Below are positions 1-8,960 of a DNA stretch of 64,000 nt, in pieces. The position numbers and the translations under genes are program-made. A model generated the notes under the pieces. It was not told the DNA's origin. It did no database searches and worked only from the letters and a program-made list of their open reading frames with translations. The stretch is from Mastigocoleus testarum BC008 (GTDB lineage Bacteria > Cyanobacteriota > Cyanobacteriia > Cyanobacteriales > Nostocaceae), in assembly GCF_001456025.1 (NCBI RefSeq), contig NZ_LMTZ01000086.1, positions 62,001 through 126,000 on the forward strand, written 5' to 3'. Every line of letters starts with the position of its first letter. Positions within the stretch are counted from its first letter, which is position 1.

Positions 1-263
1 CCATTCTTGTACTCAGTTTTTCAAAAATCGAGCAAAAATAAAAGTGATAAATAATACTTTTTCTCAAATTGTGCTGATCGATATTGTGACTTGTGAAAAT
101 AACTAATAAATTTATTATGTTGATATTTTGAAAAGTTTTTAAATAGTCAGCGTAATTACTTATTAAATTTGTTATAAATGGTATCAGGGAAAAGCGATTA
201 AAATTAGGATCCGCATCTAACTGGTTTGAATATCAGTTAAAACATTAAGGTTCCCAGATAAAT

Positions 264-1748
264 ATGTTTTGCAAAATATTTTCAATTTCAATTCTTGGTG
301 TATGGGGAGTGATACTTTTACCTTTTTCTGGGGTAGCCCATGCTAAGATTCCGTTGACAAGAGCGGAAATCCACAAGCTTCGGAATATTGTAGAACTTAG
401 GTTAAAAAAACGACCTTGGCGCAAAGCACGGATAACAGATCGCATGATACCTGGAGATAGTCTATCTACGGGTAAAGCTTCCCTAGCCGATTTACGTTTT
501 AATGATGGCTCTCTCGCAAGGGTAGGAGAGCGGGCTATATTTCGTTTTTTACCGAAAAGAAGGCGTTTCTTTCTGTCCAATGGTACAGCTTTGTTACTTA
601 TTCCACCGGGTAGGGGAGGAGCACGTATCCGCACCCCGAATGCTGCTACTGCAATTCGTGGTTCCGCATTATTTGTACGTTACGACAAAGCAACAGATAC
701 TACTATCGTCGGAGCACTAACAGATAGTGGGATTCAAGTATCTAATAAAGATGCATCGCAAACTCACGGTTTAGCTGCGGGTCAGTTATTGGTAATAGTT
801 AAAGATAGAATCGCAGGTTTGTATGATTTCGATCTAAGAACATTTTATGAGACTAGCGAGTTGGTAGAGGGATTGGATCTAACAAACTCTAAAGTACCAA
901 ATCCAGACCCAGCGATCGCTAGCGTTCAAGCTGAAACTACAGATGCTCTAGCTGAGCAAAAGCCTTTGATTGGTGCAAAGGTTGAAAAAAATCCATCTTT
1001 TATTAAATTAAGTACTCAAACTCCTCGTAAAACAACAGCAGGTGCAGCTGCTCGGTATCAACAGGATACAAACTTAATAGATGCGTCCGAGGTTGGCTCA
1101 GCAGTTAGAAAAAATAATAATCCAAATACCCGAAGAAATAACACTATTAAAAAACCTGTAAATCAACCCGTAACAAAACCTGTACCTGCAACATCTATTG
1201 CACCTGTCACTTCAAAACCTGTAATAAAACCCGTACCTACAACATCACCGCCATCAAGACCGACTGTAATAATTAAGACCCCACCTATTAATCAACCAAC
1301 ACAACCAGGACAACCTATAACTCCTACAAGTCCGTCAAATCCACCAAATCCTACTACTCCATCAGTTCCACCAACTCAAGAACCTGTAGAACAACCCCAA
1401 CCTACTACTCCATCAGTTCCACCAACTCAAGAACCTGTAGAACAACCCCAACCTACTACTCCATCAGTTCCACCAACTCAAGAACCTGTAGAACAACCCC
1501 AACCTACTACTCCATCAGTTCCACCAACTCAAGAACCTGTAGAACAACCCCAACCTACTACTCCTACAGTTCCACCAACTCAAGAACCTGTGGAACAACC
1601 CCAACCTACTACTCCACCAGTTCCACCAACTCAAGAACCTGTGGAACAACCCCAACCTATTACTCCTACAGTTCCACCGACTCAAGAACCTGCACAACAA
1701 CACCAACCTACTACTCCCACAGTTCCACCAACGCAGGTTAATTATTAA
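264..1748 (+). CDS. Secreted FecR-domain protein with proline-rich tandem repeat tail
   Basis: The protein has 494 residues. Residues 1-28 look like a Sec signal peptide ending in AHA. Residues about 50-160 match the FecR/ligand-sensing fold often found in cyanobacterial exported proteins, with motifs DRMIPGDSLSTGKAS, ARVGERAIFRF and TPNAATAIRGSALFV. From about residue 290 it is proline, threonine and lysine rich, and from about residue 363 it becomes a 17-residue repeat (TTPSVPPTQEPVEQPQP and variants), seven full copies and a partial one. The tail probably spans cell wall or outer layers. No anti-sigma transmembrane topology is seen, so a classical FecR role in iron signalling is unlikely. 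The ATG at 264 is supported by the signal peptide. The PhoD-like gene follows 68 bp downstream on the same strand. The function is unknown beyond the domain call. Confidence 0.85.
   Translation: MFCKIFSISILGVWGVILLPFSGVAHAKIPLTRAEIHKLRNIVELRLKKRPWRKARITDRMIPGDSLSTGKASLADLRFNDGSLARVGERAIFRFLPKRRRFFLSNGTALLLIPPGRGGARIRTPNAATAIRGSALFVRYDKATDTTIVGALTDSGIQVSNKDASQTHGLAAGQLLVIVKDRIAGLYDFDLRTFYETSELVEGLDLTNSKVPNPDPAIASVQAETTDALAEQKPLIGAKVEKNPSFIKLSTQTPRKTTAGAAARYQQDTNLIDASEVGSAVRKNNNPNTRRNNTIKKPVNQPVTKPVPATSIAPVTSKPVIKPVPTTSPPSRPTVIIKTPPINQPTQPGQPITPTSPSNPPNPTTPSVPPTQEPVEQPQPTTPSVPPTQEPVEQPQPTTPSVPPTQEPVEQPQPTTPSVPPTQEPVEQPQPTTPTVPPTQEPVEQPQPTTPPVPPTQEPVEQPQPITPTVPPTQEPAQQHQPTTPTVPPTQVNY
1350..1735 (+). 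repeat. 51-bp in-frame tandem repeat
   Basis: Seven complete 51-bp units and a partial eighth encode the 17-residue PTQEP repeat of the FecR-domain protein. The first four units are nearly identical in DNA. The later units diverge at the third-position serine codon (Ser to Thr or Pro) and in the last copy (PAQQHQ). Such identity suggests recent slippage or unequal recombination. Confidence 0.95.
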
Positions 1749-1816
1749 CGTAAAACTTCTTCAATATCTGATAAGTATAGAGAAATTTTGAAATTAATTG
1801 AAGAGGGTTAGGAACA

Positions 1817-3274
1817 TTGAAAGTAAAAACTTTAACTGTCGGACCAATTTTAGGGTCTGTGACTGGTAACAATGCTCGTATATTTGGTCGTGGTAAGTAC
1901 GAACAATATACTCAAGACTTATTCAAATGGTGGAATTCTCTTTTTGATAGAAAACTTCACTATTTTGGCATAGCAAGAATTCGCGTAGGTGGAGAATTAA
2001 ATTTTCAAAGACCAAGGATTTTTAGAATAAATCCTAACTTTGATATGACTGGGGTAGTAATTTTCAATAATCTCCTACCCGAAAAAGATTATGAATATCA
2101 GATTGGGTGGGTTAAATGCTACCGAAAAAATTTGGAAAATCTTGAAGCTGAAAGATTTGATTGGTCTAATATTCCAACATATAAATTCAAAACAGCGGCA
2201 AACAACCCTGAGCAAAATCGTTCATTTATTCTTGGTTCCTGTCGCTATTTACTACGAATATTAGGAAGCTCTTTATTTGATGACCGGGGTGACAAAACTT
2301 TTAGATCTATTTTACGGCAAATAGATTCAGGGGTCGCAACTGATGGGTTAATTATGGTTGGTGACCAAATATACGCTGATGATCTTAACTTTATTGCTGC
2401 AGACCAAAGAATTCATCAGTTTTTTAAACGTTATCAAGAAGTTTTTTCCCAACCATATATCCGTAAATTGATGGCGCAAGTCCCAACATATATGACTTTA
2501 GATGACCATGAGATTGAAGACAATTGGCCATCGAAAGCCTCAGAAAAAGATTTGGTGACTCTTTTCCCTGTGGCGATTCATGCATATATGACTTATCAAC
2601 TGAGTCATAGCCCATTATTTGAGCTATCAGAAGATAAAAGTAAAATTACTGGTACACCAACAAAATTTTGGTATACCTTTAGCGATGGTTGTTGTGATTT
2701 CTTTATTACTGATACTCGAACTGAACGTTATTTAAGTAATGAGGAAAGTGAAAGAAAAATCATCAGTATTCACCAGATGGAGGCAATTAAAACTTGGTTA
2801 ACTAATGATTCGGGAAGAATAAAATTTATTGCATCATCAGTCCCATTTTTCCCTGATTCTAAAACAAAAAACTCTGATAAGTGGGGTGGTTTTTTATCCC
2901 AGCGTACTGAATTAATTGATTTTATTTTTAGGAATAAAATTAAACCAGTTGTTTTTCTATCTGGTGATGTTCACTGTTCAATGTCAGCAGAGTTAATATG
3001 TCCAGAGCAAACTGATTTTAAAATTATTTCTATAGTATCTTCTGCTTTTTTTTGGCCCTATGCCCATACTCAAGCTAGTAGTTTTCAGCTAGATGGAAAA
3101 TTGAAAACTTATTCTTCCCATTCTTATAAATTAGTTAATGTTAGTCCTGTTTATTCCAATGATAATTTTACTAGGGTTAGTGTTGAAAAATCATCCTTCG
3201 ATGAAAGTAATTTAAAAGTGGAGGTATTTTCTCGCAAAGGGAGGCTAGTATACACAAAAAAATGCGGCTTATAA
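1817..3274 (+). CDS. PhoD-like alkaline phosphatase family protein
   Basis: The 485-residue protein carries the metallophosphatase signature of the PhoD family: GSCRY near residue 140, VGDQIYADD (Asp183), LDDHEIEDNW (residues 228-237), TDTRTERY near 300 and LSGDVHCS (Asp384, His386). PhoD enzymes are Ca/Fe-dependent phosphomono- or diesterases, usually exported. This copy has no obvious signal peptide or Tat motif at its start, so it may be cytoplasmic or the real substrate may differ. The start is TTG, with AGAGGG/AGGA purine runs at 1804-1813. No ATG gives a better N terminus. It lies 68 bp after the FecR-domain gene and may be co-transcribed. Family assignment is firm; substrate is not. 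Confidence 0.85.
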   Translation: MKVKTLTVGPILGSVTGNNARIFGRGKYEQYTQDLFKWWNSLFDRKLHYFGIARIRVGGELNFQRPRIFRINPNFDMTGVVIFNNLLPEKDYEYQIGWVKCYRKNLENLEAERFDWSNIPTYKFKTAANNPEQNRSFILGSCRYLLRILGSSLFDDRGDKTFRSILRQIDSGVATDGLIMVGDQIYADDLNFIAADQRIHQFFKRYQEVFSQPYIRKLMAQVPTYMTLDDHEIEDNWPSKASEKDLVTLFPVAIHAYMTYQLSHSPLFELSEDKSKITGTPTKFWYTFSDGCCDFFITDTRTERYLSNEESERKIISIHQMEAIKTWLTNDSGRIKFIASSVPFFPDSKTKNSDKWGGFLSQRTELIDFIFRNKIKPVVFLSGDVHCSMSAELICPEQTDFKIISIVSSAFFWPYAHTQASSFQLDGKLKTYSSHSYKLVNVSPVYSNDNFTRVSVEKSSFDESNLKVEVFSRKGRLVYTKKCGL

Positions 3275-3313
3275 TTATTAAATATGTGAAGTAAAATATA
3301 AAAAATCAATAAT

Positions 3314-3754
3314 TTAGTTTACTGATATTTGTTCATTAATAGCTTCTAGTTTCTCTTCATTTTGAAGTATTTTCTCTTTCAAATCTTCATTCTCTATTTT
3401 CCTTACTCGGCTCTGAAATTTTTGTATTTCACGATTTAACTCTTTTAACTCTTGGGTCACTGATGGCTTTGTAGACTTGAGAAGTCTATTATATTTTTGC
3501 TGTAATTGTTTATAAGCTTTATCTATTTCCTCCAATTCTTCAACTTTATTTTTTAAGTCCTGATTGATTCTTTGGACGCTATTAATATTTTTGCTAAGAT
3601 TTATTTTTGAGTTTGCAACTTCAACCGAAACGCTAGTTGCAAAAATTGATGATACTGTCAAACCTGTTGTAAGCGACAATAATGAGATACTCAAAGAATA
3701 CCAAAACACTTTAGGAATACTTGAAATATCCATATTTTTCTGCTCTAACCTCAT
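3314..3754 (-). CDS. Small coiled-coil membrane-anchored protein
   Basis: This 146-residue protein has one hydrophobic segment (residues about 16-40) followed by a long charged helix rich in Lys, Glu, Gln and Asn with heptad spacing (residues 55-140), typical of a coiled coil. I do not recognise a family. The ATG at 3754 is used here; an internal ATG at 3733 is also possible. It is convergent with the PhoD-like gene, with 39 bp between the stops. It probably sits in a membrane with the coiled coil on one side. No partner is evident from the context. Confidence 0.6.
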   Translation of the reverse strand: MRLEQKNMDISSIPKVFWYSLSISLLSLTTGLTVSSIFATSVSVEVANSKINLSKNINSVQRINQDLKNKVEELEEIDKAYKQLQQKYNRLLKSTKPSVTQELKELNREIQKFQSRVRKIENEDLKEKILQNEEKLEAINEQISVN

Positions 3755-3913
3755 CCAATTAAGTATTACACGGTAAATTATAAAACTTACTAAATAATCT
3801 GCTAAATAATCTTCGGCACAATTTACCTTAGTAAATCTTATATTTTACAACAGCATGACTGAGATGATTTCCGGGTGAACAGCATAATAATTGAATAAAA
3901 AATACTTTTGTAT

Positions 3914-4984
3914 ATGAATAAACAAATCAAAAAACAAGGTAAGTCCCTCCCATCTGGTTTCATGATCAAACTTGGTAAGTTTGTTTGGACAACCATGTGG
4001 AAATTTATGATGTCTAATCTTGCTCCTCGTAGTAAAACCGGAGCATATGTTCGTCCTGAAAGTCAGTTTAGAAATTTGATTGATACCACTGATATTGCAA
4101 CTCCTAATATTGCTACCGTTGATGTTAATAGCCCCAAAAGTACCTATCAATCAGCAAAAGGACGTTATCGTCTGTATGTTGGTTTAGGATGTCCTTGGGC
4201 TCATAGAACTTTAGTTGTAAGAGCGCTAAAAGGTTTAGAAGATTCAATAGAAGTATCAATAGTATTCCCTTCCCCCGACCGAGGAATTTGGATTTTCTCC
4301 CAAGAGGAAGAAGGTTTGCGCACGCTCCCAGAACTATATAATCTTGGGTCGCCAGGTTACCAAGGACGTTGTACTGTCCCAGTCCTATGGGATAAGCAAA
4401 CTCAAACAATAGTCAACAATGAAAGTGCAGAGATTATTGTTATCCTAAATTCTCAGTTTAATGATTTTGCGACTAACCCCACATTAGATCTTTATCCAGA
4501 AAAATTGCGTTCGCAAATAGATGAGTGGAACGAAAAAATCTACCATACAGTAAATAATGGGGTATATCGTTGTGGATTTGCCCAAACTCAATCAGCCTAT
4601 GACCAAGCTTGTGACGAGTTATTTACAACTTTGAATGAGATTGATGCAGTTTTAGCAACAAATCGATATTTGTGTGGAGAAGAATTAACTATCGCAGATG
4701 TGCGCTTATTTACTACTTTGTTTCGTTTTGATATTGTGTACTACGGCTTATTCAAGTGTAACCGTCGTCGCATTCGGGATTATCAAAACTTGGGCTCTTA
4801 TTTACGCGACCTGTATCAACTTCCCAAAGTATCAGAAACCTGCGATCTAAATAGTATTAAGCAGGATTATTACGGAAACTTGTTCCCCCTTAATCCTGGA
4901 GGAATAATTCCTTCCGGTCCAGATATTAGGAATCTTTGGGAACCACACAATCGGCAAAATATTGGTAAAAAAGTGGTAAATTAA
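3914..4984 (+). CDS. Glutathione S-transferase, glutathionyl-hydroquinone reductase type (YqjG/Ecm4-like)
   Basis: Residues about 85-100 contain GLGCPWAHR. Its cysteine (about Cys93) is the catalytic thiol of omega/xi-class transferases that reduce glutathionyl-quinone conjugates. The C-terminal half carries the all-helical GST domain with LCGEELTIADVRLFTTLFRFD and YYGLFKCNRRRIRDYQNL, conserved in the YqjG/Ecm4 group. Length (about 356) fits the family, which averages 310-370 residues. The ATG at 3914 is preferred over a TTG two codons upstream. Two glutathione reductase genes follow on the same strand after 106 bp, making a thiol-redox cluster in which the reductases could recycle the GSSG made here. 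Enzyme class is secure; the physiological substrate is inferred. Confidence 0.88.
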   Translation: MNKQIKKQGKSLPSGFMIKLGKFVWTTMWKFMMSNLAPRSKTGAYVRPESQFRNLIDTTDIATPNIATVDVNSPKSTYQSAKGRYRLYVGLGCPWAHRTLVVRALKGLEDSIEVSIVFPSPDRGIWIFSQEEEGLRTLPELYNLGSPGYQGRCTVPVLWDKQTQTIVNNESAEIIVILNSQFNDFATNPTLDLYPEKLRSQIDEWNEKIYHTVNNGVYRCGFAQTQSAYDQACDELFTTLNEIDAVLATNRYLCGEELTIADVRLFTTLFRFDIVYYGLFKCNRRRIRDYQNLGSYLRDLYQLPKVSETCDLNSIKQDYYGNLFPLNPGGIIPSGPDIRNLWEPHNRQNIGKKVVN

Positions 4985-5090
4985 GTACAAAAATCTTCAC
5001 ATTAGATTTCCATATCCTTCCTTAAGATACTGACCTGATAATCAGAGATTTTCTATTTTTATAGTTGTTGACAAAAAGTGCAAAGTAGAT

Positions 5091-6437
5091 ATGCCATTCG
5101 ATTACGACCTATTTGTGATTGGTGTTGGTTCTGGTGGTGCAGCAGCAGCAAAAGCTGCAGCTCAATACGGTATTCGTGTTGGGGTCGCCGAAAAGGAAGC
5201 CCTTGGTGGAACCTGTTTGAACCGCGGTTGTGTACCCAAAAAATTTATTGTTTACGCTGCTGATTTTGCCTTAAAAAATCGAATGGCTCATGACTATGGT
5301 TGGAGCGAGAGTAAAAGGCATTTTAGCTGGTTGCGTTTTATTAATTCTGTACGCCAACAGATTAAAAGTATTCACGAATCTTATCAAGAAACATTAGAAA
5401 AGGCTGGGATTGAATTATTCCGGAGTCACGCAAAATTCGTTGACGAGCATACAGTTGAAGTCGACGGACGCAACATTACAGCCGATAAATTTCTAATTGC
5501 GGTGGGCGCGCAGCCAATGAAACCTGATATCCGAGGTATCGAATATGGCATTACTTCCCGCCAAATTTTTAAGCTACCCCATTTACCAAAACGTCTCGCA
5601 ATTATTGGTGGTGGCTACATAGGAGTCGAGTTTGCCAGCATGATGAATGCTTTTGGTTGTGAGGTAACTGTAATTGATACCAGTAAAATAATTTTATCTG
5701 GATTCGATTGCGATGTTCGTCGCCACGTTCAAGATGGTTTGAGCAATAGAGGAATTCGTTTTATTGGTAACAGTACGGCAAAGGCAATTAAGTTTTGTGA
5801 AGATAACTTGCTATTAACAATCGCTGGTGATTCCCAAAAAATCATGACTGCAGATAGCGTCTTAGTTGCAACTGGTCGCGCTCCCAATACCAGCAATTTA
5901 GGCTTGGAAAATGCAGGAGTTAAATTAGGAGAAAAACAAGAAATCCTAGTTGATGAATATAGTCGTACCACCCAGGAAAACATTTATGCTGTCGGGGATT
6001 GTACTGATCGCTTACAATTAACACCTGTAGCTAAAGCGGAAGCAACAGCTTTTGTGAAAACGGTTTTTGGCGATCAACCACAAACTGTAAATTACGAACA
6101 TGTCCCTTCTGCCGTTTTTACCCGTCCGGAAGCAGCAAGTATAGGAATGAGTGAGGAAAAAGCTAAAGAAAAGTTTGGTGATTCCATCAAATGTTACCAA
6201 ACTAAGTTTCAGCCCTTGATATCTCAGTTAACAATCAAAGATGAACAAGCTTTAATGAAACTAGTTGTAGAAGGAGAATCAGAGCGGATTTTAGGCGCTC
6301 ATATGGTGGGAGAACACGCTGCTGATATTATTCAAAGTTTGGGTGTTGCAATTCGTAAAGGTATTACTAAGCAAGATTTAGATGATACCATTGCCATTCA
6401 CCCTACTACCGCAGAGGAATTTCTCACGTTAAGTTAA
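5091..6437 (+). CDS. Glutathione reductase-like flavoenzyme, probable NADH-type paralogue
   Basis: The 448-residue protein is a class I pyridine nucleotide-disulfide oxidoreductase. It has the FAD motif GVGSGG (11-16), redox pair Cys42/Cys47 in GGTCLNRGCVPKK, a second Rossmann motif GGGYIG, the ATGRAPN linker, AVGDCTD, and the C-terminal His-Glu acid-base pair in IHPTTAEEF. It aligns without gaps to the downstream Gor through the nucleotide-binding loop, but where Gor has Ile196-Arg197-Lys198 and Lys203 this protein has Asp196-Thr197-Ser198 and Ser203. Basic residues there bind the 2-prime phosphate of NADPH; an acidic residue ending strand beta-2 is typical of NADH enzymes. It is therefore a likely NADH-dependent or altered-substrate paralogue. 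It may have arisen by tandem duplication. A weak ribosome site precedes the ATG. Confidence 0.9.
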   Translation: MPFDYDLFVIGVGSGGAAAAKAAAQYGIRVGVAEKEALGGTCLNRGCVPKKFIVYAADFALKNRMAHDYGWSESKRHFSWLRFINSVRQQIKSIHESYQETLEKAGIELFRSHAKFVDEHTVEVDGRNITADKFLIAVGAQPMKPDIRGIEYGITSRQIFKLPHLPKRLAIIGGGYIGVEFASMMNAFGCEVTVIDTSKIILSGFDCDVRRHVQDGLSNRGIRFIGNSTAKAIKFCEDNLLLTIAGDSQKIMTADSVLVATGRAPNTSNLGLENAGVKLGEKQEILVDEYSRTTQENIYAVGDCTDRLQLTPVAKAEATAFVKTVFGDQPQTVNYEHVPSAVFTRPEAASIGMSEEKAKEKFGDSIKCYQTKFQPLISQLTIKDEQALMKLVVEGESERILGAHMVGEHAADIIQSLGVAIRKGITKQDLDDTIAIHPTTAEEFLTLS

Positions 6438-6553
6438 ATTTGGGGTAGGACTGACAAGTTAAAGCACATGAATCTAATTTAAGTATTTCTTCTTTAATCT
6501 TGTATAAGTCCTCTAAGATTTAATAATTACGAGAAAGACATCATTTAAGATAT

Positions 6554-7933
6554 ATGTCATACGACTACGACCTATTTGTGATTGGTGCTGGTTCCGGTGG
6601 TTTAGCAGCTTCCAAACGTGCTGCAAGTTATGGAGCAAAAGTAGCGATCGCCGAAAATGATTTAGTAGGTGGAACCTGTGTAATTCGCGGTTGTGTTCCA
6701 AAAAAATTAATGGTTTATGGCTCTCATTTTCCTTCTTTGTTTGAGAGTGCTGCTGGTTACGGTTGGAAGGTCGGTGATATAGAATTTGACTGGGAAAAAT
6801 TTATTACTTCTATAGATAACGAAGTTAAACGACTTTCACGATTACATATTAGTTTTTTGGAAAAAGCGGGTGTCGAACTAATTACAGGTCGTGCTAGCTT
6901 GATTGATCCCCATACAGTAGAAGTAGATGGGCGTAAATTTACTACTGATAAAATTTTGATTGCAGTTGGTGGACGTCCTATTAAACCAGATTTACCTGGT
7001 ATGGAACACAGTATCACTTCCAGAGAAATCTTTCATCTCCAAGAAAAACCAAAGCATATTGCTATTATTGGTGCGGGTTACATTGGTACTGAGTTTGCTT
7101 GTATTATGCGTGGTTTGGGTTGTGAAGTTACCCAAATTATTCGTAAAGATAAGATACTTAAAGGTTTTGATGTAGATATCCGCAATAATATTCAAGAAGG
7201 AATGATTGGCCATGGTATCCGCATCATCACAAACACCGTGGTTAATTCGGTAGAGAAAGTATCAGCAGGTTTGAAGCTAAATTTATCTGGAGATACAGAA
7301 GAAAACATCGCTGCTGATGTGTTTTTAGTTGCAACTGGTCGTGCTCCCAATGTCAGTGGATTGGGTCTAGAAAATGTAGGCGTTAAAATGGTCGACAGTT
7401 CTGTTGCAGGACCAGGATATAGCACCATAGATGCTATTAAAGTCAATGAATATAGTCAAACAACACAAGCAAATATTTATGCTGTCGGTGATGTTACTGA
7501 AAGAATTAACCTAACTCCAGTAGCAATTGGTGAAGGTAGAGCATTTGCTGACAGTGAATTCGGTAATAACCGTAGGATATTCAGCCACGAAAAAGTAGCC
7601 ACAGCAGTATTCTCCACACCGGAAGCAGCAACGGTGGGTATGACAGAAGTACAAGCTAAGGAAAAATTTGGAGAAGATGGCGTCAAAATTTATCGCAGTC
7701 GCTTTCGTCCGATGTTCTACACTTTACCAGATCAACAAGAAAGAACAATGATGAAGCTGATAGTCAATGCAGAAAACGATGAGGTTTTAGGCGCTCATAT
7801 GGTAGGTGACTATGCTGCTGAAATTGTTCAAGGTGTAGCGATCGCCGTCAAAATGGGAGCAACCAAAAAAGATTTTGATGCTACGGTTGGTATTCACCCC
7901 TCATCAGCAGAAGAATTTGTCACAATGCGATGA
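6554..7933 (+). CDS. gor: Glutathione reductase (NADPH)
   Basis: Reduces glutathione disulfide with NADPH in the cytosol. The 459-residue protein has FAD motif GAGSGG, redox cysteines 42 and 47 in GGTCVIRGCVPKK, NADPH motif GAGYIG with Arg197 and Lys203 contacting the phosphate (as in other cyanobacterial enzymes, where Lys replaces the second Arg of E. coli), ATGRAPN, AVGDVTE and the catalytic IHPSSAEEF. A loop of about ten residues near 285-296 (SSVAGPGYSTI) is absent from the upstream paralogue. It is 116 bp downstream of that paralogue and follows the glutathione transferase. This copy matches the canonical cyanobacterial Gor and is the likely housekeeping enzyme. Confidence 0.95.
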   Translation: MSYDYDLFVIGAGSGGLAASKRAASYGAKVAIAENDLVGGTCVIRGCVPKKLMVYGSHFPSLFESAAGYGWKVGDIEFDWEKFITSIDNEVKRLSRLHISFLEKAGVELITGRASLIDPHTVEVDGRKFTTDKILIAVGGRPIKPDLPGMEHSITSREIFHLQEKPKHIAIIGAGYIGTEFACIMRGLGCEVTQIIRKDKILKGFDVDIRNNIQEGMIGHGIRIITNTVVNSVEKVSAGLKLNLSGDTEENIAADVFLVATGRAPNVSGLGLENVGVKMVDSSVAGPGYSTIDAIKVNEYSQTTQANIYAVGDVTERINLTPVAIGEGRAFADSEFGNNRRIFSHEKVATAVFSTPEAATVGMTEVQAKEKFGEDGVKIYRSRFRPMFYTLPDQQERTMMKLIVNAENDEVLGAHMVGDYAAEIVQGVAIAVKMGATKKDFDATVGIHPSSAEEFVTMR

Positions 7934-7978
7934 TTTAAGGAATTTTCACAATAGGTTTCACAAATAATATATCTTTTA

Positions 7979-8005
7979 TTAGGGGGCACTGCGGTGCGCC
8001 CCTGC
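7979..8005. repeat. GC-rich palindromic interspersed repeat / terminator-like hairpin
   Basis: An imperfect palindrome (AGGGGGCACTGCGGTGCGCCCCT) stands in otherwise AT-rich DNA 50 bp after gor. Short GC-rich palindromes of this type recur between genes in Nostocales genomes. It could end gor transcription, although no T-run follows it closely. Confidence 0.6.
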
Positions 8006-8054
8006 AGGTAAAAATTATGACTAATATAACTTGCAATAACTCTTGGGGAATTTA

Positions 8055-8096
8055 CCTGTTCCCCGTTCTCCGTTCCCTGTTCCCCGTTCCCTAAAT
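8055..8096. repeat. Heptamer-type short tandem repeat (GTTCCCC/GTTCCCT)
   Basis: About five degenerate 7-bp units of GTTCCC-plus-one lie just upstream of the esterase gene. The same unit appears at 40405-40446 and, on the opposite strand, inside the cobyrinate synthase gene at 58500-58570. Confidence 0.8.
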
Positions 8097-8103
8097 AAAA
8101 CAA

Positions 8104-8742
8104 TTGCAATACATTTACCTTCATGGCTTTGCATCTAGTCCAAACTCTAACAAAGCTCGTTACATAGAACAACGTTTTGCAGAGAATAAAATTAATTTGA
8201 TAATTCCCGATCTAAATAACAATGATTTTTCCCATTTAACAATTACGCGACAAGTAAAGCAAGTTACTGCATACTTCGATAATGCAGAGTTACCTGTAAC
8301 TTTAATTGGTTCGAGTTTAGGGGGTTTAACAGCAGCTCATTTGGGAGAAAAACATCCAGTGGTGCAACGCTTGGTATTACTTGCTCCAGCTTTTGGATTT
8401 TTATCTCACTGGTTACCAAAGCTTGGGGAAGAAAAGATACAGCGCTGGGAAAAAGAAAAATATTTAATGGTTTATCACTATAGAGAAGAACGGGAAGTAC
8501 CTTTGAGTTATGATTTTCTCACAGATGCGAATCAATATTCCGAAGACGGATTACAACGTTCCATTCCAACTTTAATTTTGCATGGGAAAAATGATGAGGT
8601 TATCCCCATTGAAGCCAGTCGTGATTTTGCTGGTCAACGTCCTTGGGTTAAATTAGTTGAGCTTGATAGCGACCATAGTTTAGGTAATGTGTTTCCTCAA
8701 ATATGGCGCGAAATTCACAGTTTTTGTCAATTTGAAGTTTAA
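8104..8742 (+). CDS. YqiA-like alpha/beta-hydrolase esterase
   Basis: The 212-residue protein begins with IYLHGFASSPNSNKA, typical of the YqiA/UPF0227 esterase family, and has the nucleophile elbow GSSLGG (Ser71). The probable acid is Asp in LHGKNDEVIP and the base is His in DSDHSLG near the C terminus. The substrate is unknown; family members hydrolyse short acyl esters. The only start giving the conserved N terminus is a TTG at 8104, directly after the heptamer repeat. Its leader is therefore repeat-derived and no clear ribosome binding site is visible. It stands alone between gor and hisC. Confidence 0.85.
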   Translation: MQYIYLHGFASSPNSNKARYIEQRFAENKINLIIPDLNNNDFSHLTITRQVKQVTAYFDNAELPVTLIGSSLGGLTAAHLGEKHPVVQRLVLLAPAFGFLSHWLPKLGEEKIQRWEKEKYLMVYHYREEREVPLSYDFLTDANQYSEDGLQRSIPTLILHGKNDEVIPIEASRDFAGQRPWVKLVELDSDHSLGNVFPQIWREIHSFCQFEV

Positions 8743-8960
8743 GATTTAAAATTCAAGGGTATTCTTTTATTCAGAGGTTTAACTAAAAATATCAAGATTA
8801 AAAACTCCTTAGAATATAAAATCAGATAGCACTTTAAATAATCGACCAGTTATCAATAAAACTCAAAAATAGAAAATAATAACAATTTAAGCAAACAAGA
8901 TATAGCTGCCGACTCCCGAATTCTGTTATAAATTTGTGTATCTACAGCTTTATTATTCTC

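Noticed and set aside
1350..1735. CRISPR array
   Set aside because: Repeats are directly adjacent, in frame and encode a proline-rich tail; there are no unique spacers.
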